In this document: positions 58,530 to 63,630 of the stretch, one piece after another
Position numbering within the stretch: position 1 is the stretch's first letter
How the letters are laid out: each line of letters starts with the position of its first letter
NCBI RefSeq assembly: GCF_014843845.1
Contig: NZ_JHQS01000030.1
Coordinates: 1-63,630 of the forward strand
DNA: 63,630 bases
Source of the DNA: Mesorhizobium amorphae
Lineage (GTDB): Bacteria > Pseudomonadota > Alphaproteobacteria > Rhizobiales > Rhizobiaceae
Reading direction: 5' to 3'
The notes under the pieces: generated by a model
Told to the model about the DNA's origin: nothing
The model's input: only the letters and a program-made list of their open reading frames with translations
Databases searched by the model: none
Translations under genes and position numbers: made by a program

Positions 58530-58970
58530 ATGGATGCGCTCGACGAACGGCTCGTGACCCTGCTGCGACATGACGCTCGGCGCAGCGTGTCGGATCTCGC
58601 CGTCGATCTCGGCGTCTCGCGCGCCACGGTCAGGGCACGTATGGAGCGGCTGGAACGGTCCGGCGATATCATCGGCTACACGGTGGTGCTGCGCGCCGAC
58701 GCCGTTGATCAACGCATCCGCGGCATCATGCTAGTTGAGATTGAGGGCCATGCCGCCGACCGCGTGGTCCGGGCGCTGGGCGGCTTCCCGGAGGTCTCGA
58801 CCATCCATACCACCAATGGTCGCTGGGATCTGGTGGTCGAACTCGGGACGGCATCACTGACCGATTTCGATGCGGTGTTGCGGCGTATCCGACTCATAGC
58901 CGGCATAACCGGCAGCGAAACGAGCCTGCTTCTGGCCACGCCGCGCACGACGCGGGCACGGTTAACCTAA
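58530..58970 (+). CDS. Lrp/AsnC family transcriptional regulator
   Basis: A 146-residue Lrp/AsnC regulator. Winged helix-turn-helix: ALDERLVTLLRHDARRSVSD, LAVDLGVSRATVRARMERLE and RSGDIIGYTVVL. RAM ligand-binding domain: GIMLVEIEGHAADRVVRALG, FPEVSTIHTTNGRWDLVVEL and GSETSLLLATPRTTRARL. Divergent from arginase, it is probably the activator of the arginase-ocd operon, sensing arginine or ornithine. ATG 58530 is the family-like start (MDALDERL); an in-frame ATG at 58485 with GGGAAG upstream would add 15 residues and remains possible. Confidence 0.92.
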   Translation: MDALDERLVTLLRHDARRSVSDLAVDLGVSRATVRARMERLERSGDIIGYTVVLRADAVDQRIRGIMLVEIEGHAADRVVRALGGFPEVSTIHTTNGRWDLVVELGTASLTDFDAVLRRIRLIAGITGSETSLLLATPRTTRARLT

Positions 58971-59216
58971 GATCCGATCAAGGCCCAAAGTCGCAGCTTG
59001 CCCCTCACGGCAGATCATAGTGTCCCATGCCAAGGAGGCACTACCTCCCACATGGCGGCCCGGGCCGCCCATGATTGGACGCTCTTTTCTCCTTCCTGAG
59101 GTTCAACGAAAGCAACCGGTCAGACGGGCAGATTTCCGAATAGCACGCGATCGTGTCCCGCTGCGTGGTGTAGCTGGCGGCATTGATCGCCGTGCTCTCC
59201 GGCATGGGCCGGGCAA

Positions 59217-59668
59217 TCAGCGCGCCACGGCTGGCAGGCTGATCAGGGGATCATCGCTCATCTGGCTGATCGTTTCCAGGGTCATATATCTGGCCCGCTG
59301 CACTGCCTCATCGTTCTGTTTGAGCAGGATTGCGCACGATCGCGTCGTCGTTCGGGAAGATTCCGACGACCTCGGTGCGCCGCTTGATCTCTCCGTTGAG
59401 ACGCTCGATCGGATTCGTCGAGTGGAGCTTGGCGCGATGTTCCTTCGGGAAGGTCATATAGGCCAGCACGTCGAGCTCGGCATCGTCCATGATTGTCGCC
59501 AGCTTCGGCACCTTCGGCCGGATCTGGTCGGCGACGGCACGCCATTGGGTGCTGGCGGCTTCCGAGGTCTCTTGGGCGAAAGCGGTGGCGATGAAGGCTG
59601 AGACGACCCTGCGGCCGCTCTTGCCGGCATGGGCCAGCACGTTCCTCATGAAGTGCACCTTATGCCGA
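59217..59668 (-). pseudogene. IS256-type transposase, 3-prime fragment
   Basis: The C-terminal part of an IS256-family DDE transposase, cut off from its 5-prime part by the RIT element. It reads VHFMRNVLAHAGKSGRRVVS, AFIATAFAQETSEAASTQWR and ELDVLAYMTFPKEHRAKLHS with the conserved TNPIERLNGEIKRRTEVVGI. Near 59320 an apparent small deletion shifts the frame; in the new frame QNDEAVQRARYMTLETIS and the family-like end SLPAVAR and stop at 59217 are recovered. So the copy was already broken or decayed independently of the insertion. The flank 58971-59216 shows no gene. Confidence 0.85.
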
Positions 59669-59679
59669 CGTCGGCATAA
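59660..59679. repeat. 20-bp perfect palindrome at the left RIT junction
   Basis: TTATGCCGACGTCGGCATAA is an exact palindrome directly outside the left 92-bp repeat. It is built from the same TTATGCCGA word that recurs inside the repeats. It has no counterpart at the right junction. It could be a recombinase core site or a scar of an earlier rearrangement. Confidence 0.8.
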
Positions 59680-59771
59680 CGTCCATTATGCCGATGTCCG
59701 GATTATGCCGACCTTGGGGGTGGATGTCGGCTTCGGAGGCGGTGATCGCTGCGATGGGGTCGGCATAATCA
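59680..59771. repeat. Left 92-bp inverted repeat of the RIT element
   Basis: Exact inverted copy of 62953-63044 over 92 bp. It starts CGTCCATTATGCCGATG and ends GGTCGGCATAATCA. It contains the word ATTATGCCGA twice in direct orientation and once inverted, presumably recombinase-binding sites. The stop codon of the last recombinase gene lies inside its inner edge. Confidence 0.92.
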
Positions 59772-60758
59772 GAGCGCCTCGAGGAAAGCGAGAAGCTTGT
59801 CGGGCGGTCTGTAGCGTCCTGGCGCCGTGTTGGCCGGCGTGGTTTTCGCCAGGGTGCGTTCTTTAAGCTCCAGATCGGCGTGCAAGTAGATGTGGGTAGT
59901 CTCGATCTGTTCGTGGCCAAGCCACAGCGCGATCACCGAGGTGTCGACGCCGGCACGCAGCAGTCGCATTGCCGCGGTATGACGCAAGGTGTGCAGTGTG
60001 ACCCTTTTCCGCTGCAGCGACGGACAGTTTCTGGCAGCGATTTCGACATACCTCGCGAGCCGGTGCTCGAGAGCGTCGCGGCTGATCATCCTGCCGGTCT
60101 GTGTAGGGAAGAGGGGATCGGCCGGCTGCCCGGCACGTTCGGCCAGCCAGACGCGCAGCACGGCGGCCATGTTGGAGGTAAGGGGTGTGATCCGCTGCTT
60201 TCGCCCCTTTCCGATACAGCTGACATGAGCGCCGGAACCGAGATGGATATCGGCGCAGTGAAGGCCGATCAGTTCGGACGCCCGCAGGCCGGTTTGGGCG
60301 GCGAGCCGAAGCAAGGCGTGGTCGCGCCGCCCGGTCCAGGTCGACCGCGCGGGGGCGGACAGCAATACATCGAGTTCCTCCTCCGTCAGGAACGTCACAA
60401 GCCGTCGCTCAAAACGCTTAGGCGGAATCGCGAGCACCCGTTCGATTGTCGCGGCGTACTCGGGGTAACGAAGGGCGGCGAACCGGAACAACGACCGGAT
60501 TGCGGCAAGCCGCGCATTCCGGGTCCGCGCGCTGTTGCCTCGATGACGCTCGAGGTGATCGAGGAAGTCGCCGACACACGCGGCATCGAGGTCGTTGAAC
60601 TCCAGCCTGGAAGGCTCTGTGTCATGCCGCGCGGCGGCGAAGACCAGCATCAGCCGCAGGGTGTCCCGATAGGCGGCGAGCGTATGCGGGCTGGCTTGCC
60701 GCTGCCGGATCAGGCGGTCGGTGAAGAACGCCTGCAAGGTCGCGCTGAGGGCGGTCAT
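59769..60758 (-). CDS. RIT tyrosine recombinase, third gene
   Basis: A 329-residue tyrosine recombinase. Core-binding domain: FFTDRLIRQRQASPHTLAAY and ARTRNARLAAIRSLFRFAAL. Catalytic residues: Arg in LAAQTGLRASELIGLHCADI, Lys in GKGRKQRITPL, His-x-x-Arg in VTLHTLRHTAAMRLL, His in ALWLGHEQIETTHIYLHADL and the Tyr in THIYLHA. ATG 60758 overlaps the preceding stop (ATGA). Stop codon within the left inverted repeat. All catalytic positions are present. Confidence 0.93.
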   Translation of the reverse strand: MTALSATLQAFFTDRLIRQRQASPHTLAAYRDTLRLMLVFAAARHDTEPSRLEFNDLDAACVGDFLDHLERHRGNSARTRNARLAAIRSLFRFAALRYPEYAATIERVLAIPPKRFERRLVTFLTEEELDVLLSAPARSTWTGRRDHALLRLAAQTGLRASELIGLHCADIHLGSGAHVSCIGKGRKQRITPLTSNMAAVLRVWLAERAGQPADPLFPTQTGRMISRDALEHRLARYVEIAARNCPSLQRKRVTLHTLRHTAAMRLLRAGVDTSVIALWLGHEQIETTHIYLHADLELKERTLAKTTPANTAPGRYRPPDKLLAFLEAL

Positions 60759-61681
60759 GCGCCGCCTCCGATCCGTCGTTCCAGACGATCACCGGCCAGT
60801 TGCAGCAATTCCGGAGCCGCCGAGAGATACCAGTACGTCTTGCCCGGATCGACGTGACCGAGATAGGTCGACAGCAGGGCAAGCCGGCGCCCCGGGTCGC
60901 CGCCGTCGCGATAAGCATCAAGAAGCGTGCGAACGGCAAACGCGTGCCGCAGGTCGTGGAGCCGTGGTCGGCAACCTGCCGAGCGCGGGGCGATGCCGAC
61001 GCGACAGACGAGCTTCTGGAACGTGTTTTGAACGTTCACATAGAGCAGCCTAGTGCCGGCCGGTGAGACGAACAGGGCGGGCGTGTTCGGCGGCCGGCGG
61101 GGTCGATCGCGCCGGCGCAGATAATTGCCGAGGGCCGCAACAGTGCTCGGATGTAACGCCAACTCGCGGGATTTTCCGGACTTTCCGCGCCGAATGGTGA
61201 GGCCGCCGCCGATCGCATCGAAGTCGTCGCGGTCCAGGCCGATCGCTTCTCCAACCCGCATTCCGGTCACGGCCAGCAAGCCGATCAGGGTCCGGTAGGT
61301 TGCTTCCCGATGCGGCGTGCGCAAGGCCGCGGTTGCCGTCATCAAGGCGATGACGTCCTCCTGCGAATAGAGGTAGGGCGTCGCTCGGCAAGATCGCCCC
61401 GGCAGCAGATCACACGGCGGCACCTCGGTTGCCGGCTCGAACCCGCGCAGATGGGTCGCAAAGCGGCGAACGACGGAAAGTCGCGCCGACATCCAGCTTC
61501 GATCGGCGCCTGCCGGCAGCATCGCCCAAGTGAGGGCCGTCTTGGTGGTCAGGTGGTCTTCGCCCTGCGCCTCGAGATAGGTGAGGAACTGGGCAAGAAG
61601 CTTCTCGGACCGAACAAGCGTGTAGCCGAGGGCGCGACGCATGGCCAGGTAATCGGCCAGGGCCTGGCGAAGGGCGCTCAT
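60755..61681 (-). CDS. RIT tyrosine recombinase, second gene
   Basis: A 308-residue tyrosine recombinase. N-terminal segment LADYLAMRRALGYTLVRSEK is typical of the second RIT protein. Catalytic residues: Arg in LLAVTGMRVGEAIGLDRDDF, Lys in RRGKSGKSRELALHPS, His-x-x-Arg in LHDLRHAFAVRTLLDAYRDG, His in YLGHVDPGKTYWYLSAAPEL and the Tyr in TYWYLSA. ATG 61681 overlaps the stop of the first gene by four bases. Coupled translation of all three is expected. Confidence 0.93.
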   Translation of the reverse strand: MSALRQALADYLAMRRALGYTLVRSEKLLAQFLTYLEAQGEDHLTTKTALTWAMLPAGADRSWMSARLSVVRRFATHLRGFEPATEVPPCDLLPGRSCRATPYLYSQEDVIALMTATAALRTPHREATYRTLIGLLAVTGMRVGEAIGLDRDDFDAIGGGLTIRRGKSGKSRELALHPSTVAALGNYLRRRDRPRRPPNTPALFVSPAGTRLLYVNVQNTFQKLVCRVGIAPRSAGCRPRLHDLRHAFAVRTLLDAYRDGGDPGRRLALLSTYLGHVDPGKTYWYLSAAPELLQLAGDRLERRIGGGA

Positions 61682-62892
61682 GCCACCTCTCCCGGCCAAG
61701 GGCGGGCGATCGTTCGCAGGGCTTCGCGATCAACCTTGGCATAGATCGCCGTTGTCAGGGCGCGGCGATGACGCAGGACCTGCCCGACCTCCGGTAGCGA
61801 CGCGCCGGCGCGCAACATCGCCGACGCCGCCGTATGGCGCAGGCGGTGGGCGTGGATCCGGCCGAGCCCGGTGCGGCAACCGGCGGCGGCCACGATTTGC
61901 GACACGCCAGCGCTTGTGAGGGCATCGTGGGGCGCCCTGACTCGCACAAATACTGTCCGGCCCTGGGCGGTCCGGGGACGGCCGTGGCGCAGATAGGCCG
62001 CCACCGCTTCGCCGACATCGGCCGGCAAGGGAAGGTGTTCAATGCAGCTTCCTTTGCCCCGTACGAGAATCTCACCGGTCCGCCAATCCAGGTCGTCAAG
62101 CTTGAGCTTGGCGACTTCCCCCGCCCGCAAGCCGAGACGAACCAACATGGTCAGGACCGCGAAGTCGCGGCAGCCGTTCGACGTATCGCGGCCGCAGGAC
62201 GTCAGCAGGCGCTGAACCTGGTCGCAATCCAGTCCCTTTGGCAACCCAGCCAATCGCCGACCGGCGACCGAGGGCACGCAAGCGGCAAGAGATCGCGCGA
62301 TGAGACCCTCGACATGAAGGAACGTGAGCAGCGACCGCAGCGCCGTTACAGTCAGGCTTGCCGCGCCGCGGCTCAACTGAGGGCAACGTGCCACGACAAA
62401 GGTGACGACGTCGGTCGCGGCCAAACCCGCAAGGTCCAGGGCACGCCCGTCGGACGACAATCGATGACGCAGAAAGGGGCGCACCATCCGGGCATAGACA
62501 TCGGCGGTCGCTTTCCCCAAACCGCGCTCAATCGCCAGATAGCGTTGGTATCGTTCCAGCAGCTGATCTGCCGGATCGTCGGGTGCACGGGGCGACGGCA
62601 GCACCACGCCGCGAGACTGCAAATAGGCCAACAGGGGCTGCAGTGCTTTGATCGAGCGGAGTTGCGGACCAGCGGCACGACGGGTACGGACGAACCGATC
62701 GACCTCGCTCGCACCCAGTCCCTCCACATCCATGCCTTCCAATGCGAGCCAGCGGCTCAATCGCGCCACCAGCCGCATCTGCTCGCGAGCGGAAAGCGGC
62801 GTATAGCCTTGTCGGGCGAGTTCGCCGGCAAACCCAGCCGCAAACGGGGCAAGCGGGCCCTGGACGCGAACGCGAAACGGATCGATTGACAT
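61678..62892 (-). CDS. RIT tyrosine recombinase, first gene
   Basis: A 404-residue tyrosine recombinase, the largest of the trio. N-terminal region FAGELARQGYTPLSAREQMR is followed by a second SAM-like helical region (YQRYLAIERGLGKATADVYA). Catalytic residues: Arg in LVRLGLRAGEVAKLKLDDLD, Lys in VRGKGSCIEHLPL, His-x-x-Arg in HAHRLRHTAASAMLRAGASL, His in VGQVLRHRRALTTAIYAKVD and the Tyr in TAIYAKV. LRH in place of the usual LGH is normal for this type. ATG 62892 has AAGGGGA upstream and lies 60 bp inside the right inverted repeat. Confidence 0.92.
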   Translation of the reverse strand: MSIDPFRVRVQGPLAPFAAGFAGELARQGYTPLSAREQMRLVARLSRWLALEGMDVEGLGASEVDRFVRTRRAAGPQLRSIKALQPLLAYLQSRGVVLPSPRAPDDPADQLLERYQRYLAIERGLGKATADVYARMVRPFLRHRLSSDGRALDLAGLAATDVVTFVVARCPQLSRGAASLTVTALRSLLTFLHVEGLIARSLAACVPSVAGRRLAGLPKGLDCDQVQRLLTSCGRDTSNGCRDFAVLTMLVRLGLRAGEVAKLKLDDLDWRTGEILVRGKGSCIEHLPLPADVGEAVAAYLRHGRPRTAQGRTVFVRVRAPHDALTSAGVSQIVAAAGCRTGLGRIHAHRLRHTAASAMLRAGASLPEVGQVLRHRRALTTAIYAKVDREALRTIARPWPGEVA

Positions 62893-62952
62893 GAAAGCAT
62901 CCCCTTCTTTGGAAACAAGAAGAGGAGTTTGCACGATCCGTCAGACCGCCGG

Positions 62953-63044
62953 TGATTATGCCGACCCCATCGCAGCGATCACCGCCTCCGAAGCCGACAT
63001 CCACCCCCAAGGTCGGCATAATCCGGACATCGGCATAATGGACG
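62953..63044. repeat. Right 92-bp inverted repeat of the RIT element
   Basis: Exact inverted copy of 59680-59771. It lies upstream of the first recombinase gene, so the trio promoter probably lies in or next to it (62893-62952). Confidence 0.92.
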
Positions 63045-63560
63045 CGGCAGCGCTGCCATGTCGCGCACAGCACCTTGGTGACGGCGCTCTTGAGGCCTTC
63101 GTGCGCGTCGGAGACGACGAGCTTGACGCCGCGCAGGCCGCGACGTGTCAGCTTGCGCAGGAACTCCGTCCAGATCGGCTCGGCCTCCGAGGTGCCAATC
63201 TCCATGCCCAGGACCTCGCGCCGGCCGTCCGCGTTGACGCCGACGGCGATGATAACGGCGACCGAGACGATCCGCCCACCGCGGCGGACCTTCAGGTAAG
63301 TGGCGTCGATCCACAGGTATGGCCAATCGCCCTCGATCGGCCGCTCGAGGAAGGCCTTCACCTTGCCGTCGATCTCCTCGCACAGCCGCGAGACCTGGCT
63401 CTTGGAGATGACCGCTCATGCCCATGGCCTTGACCAGGTCGTCAACCGACCGGGTCGAGATGCCTTGCACATAAGCTTCCTGGATGACGGCGGTCAGCGC
63501 CTTCTCGGCCATGCGGCGCGGTTCGAGGAAACCCGGGAAGTAGCTTCCCTTCCTGAGCTT
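63045..63560 (-). pseudogene. IS256-type transposase, 5-prime fragment with frameshift
   Basis: The N-terminal part of the transposase split by the RIT element. It starts near [20 protein letters not shown] (63510-63560) without an initiation codon: a stop and unrelated sequence lie upstream, so the 5-prime end is lost. It continues [20 protein letters not shown] and [10 protein letters not shown], then a one-base insertion near 63413 (GGTCATC where GGCATC is expected) shifts frame. The rest, [20 protein letters not shown] with the first catalytic Asp, [15 protein letters not shown] and [13 protein letters not shown] with the second, ends ATWQRCRVH at the RIT junction. Non-functional. Confidence 0.85.
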
Positions 63561-63630
63561 TTGGCATTTGAAAACTAACGCCGGCAGATTCGAAAAACTC
63601 GAATTTTAACCATCGCAAAAATCACCGCCC
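63561..63630. other. Window end, no feature seen
   Basis: The last 70 bp are AT-richer than the preceding fragment and do not continue the IS256 homology. They may belong to another element that truncated the transposase. No feature can be supported. Confidence 0.3.

Larger units (their letters stand above)
59680..63044. mobile_element. RIT element (recombinase in trio)
   Basis: A 3365-bp element with 92-bp perfect inverted repeats and three overlapping tyrosine-recombinase genes on the minus strand (404, 308 and 329 residues), the defining arrangement of RIT elements. It interrupts an IS256-type transposase gene, whose halves lie at 59217-59668 and 63045 to about 63560. The junction falls at the codons for CRVH-FMRN. 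Between the left repeat and the IS256 sequence is a 20-bp palindrome not seen at the right, so a clean target duplication cannot be defined. No cargo genes. Mechanism of RIT mobility is not established. Confidence 0.9.

Overview
The window looks like part of a large repABC plasmid or secondary replicon of a Rhizobiales (Alphaproteobacteria) bacterium, of the Mesorhizobium/Sinorhizobium/Agrobacterium/Aminobacter kind. The grounds are a complete repABC cassette with its counter-transcribed RNA and parS-like palindromes, two MucR/Ros-type regulators, and many families typical of rhizobial plasmids (DUF982, DUF1173, DUF1403, DUF1419, DUF932, DUF2493, a strawberry-notch helicase). DNA is GC-rich throughout. 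No rRNA, tRNA or CRISPR array was recognised. All functions are read from sequence motifs; no database search was possible.

Layout. (1) 67-12901, minus strand: a plasmid-backbone block with a long ParB-like protein, small hypotheticals, DUF1419, a 1510-residue methylase/helicase of the strawberry-notch type, a Toprim primase-like protein, a DUF2493 SLOG protein and a TacA/TacT-type toxin-antitoxin pair. (2) 13386-19901: a frameshifted DUF2130 gene, DUF932, DUF1173, DUF982, DUF309, MucR and a cold-shock protein. (3) 20245-24125: repC, ctRNA, repB, parS, repA, parS (minus strand). (4) 24311-30938: an unknown protein, an AbiEii-type nucleotidyltransferase pair, a tyrosine recombinase, a PIN toxin pair, DUF1403 and a plasmid-borne ScpB. 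(5) 31356-46667: a defence-type island. (6) 46911-50710: a compact Mu-type transposon. (7) 50735-58970: a CapA-like protein, an amino-acid ABC uptake system without an ATPase gene, a LysR regulator, a second MucR, and arginase plus ornithine cyclodeaminase with a divergent Lrp regulator. (8) 59217-63630: an IS256-type transposase remnant split by a recombinase-in-trio (RIT) element with 92-bp perfect inverted repeats.

The most interesting region is 33857-42655. A minus-strand operon (ThsB-like TIR, larger TIR protein, SLOG protein) stands back to back with a plus-strand pair (second ThsB-like TIR, Nmad2-type protein). This faces a minus-strand pair (second Nmad2-type protein and a degenerate TIR-like protein), which in turn diverges from a plus-strand operon of a thymidylate-synthase-like fusion, a TylF-type methyltransferase and a 5-hmdU-DNA-kinase-helical-domain protein. 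TIR and SLOG are the signalling and sensing modules of Thoeris defence. Thymidylate synthase/hydroxymethylase, Nmad and HMUDK domains belong to phage pyrimidine hypermodification. Interleaved in about 8.8 kb, they suggest an undescribed system linking nucleotide or DNA-base modification to TIR immunity. This is inference from gene content and order. The island is flanked by a GHKL-ATPase/Shedu-like nuclease fusion (31356-33326) and two HEPN proteins (43657-46667).

The ABC genes, arginase and ornithine cyclodeaminase suggest uptake and catabolism of arginine, ornithine or an arginine-derived opine. Three independent toxin-antitoxin or toxin-like pairs, RepABC and ScpB fit stable maintenance of a low-copy replicon.
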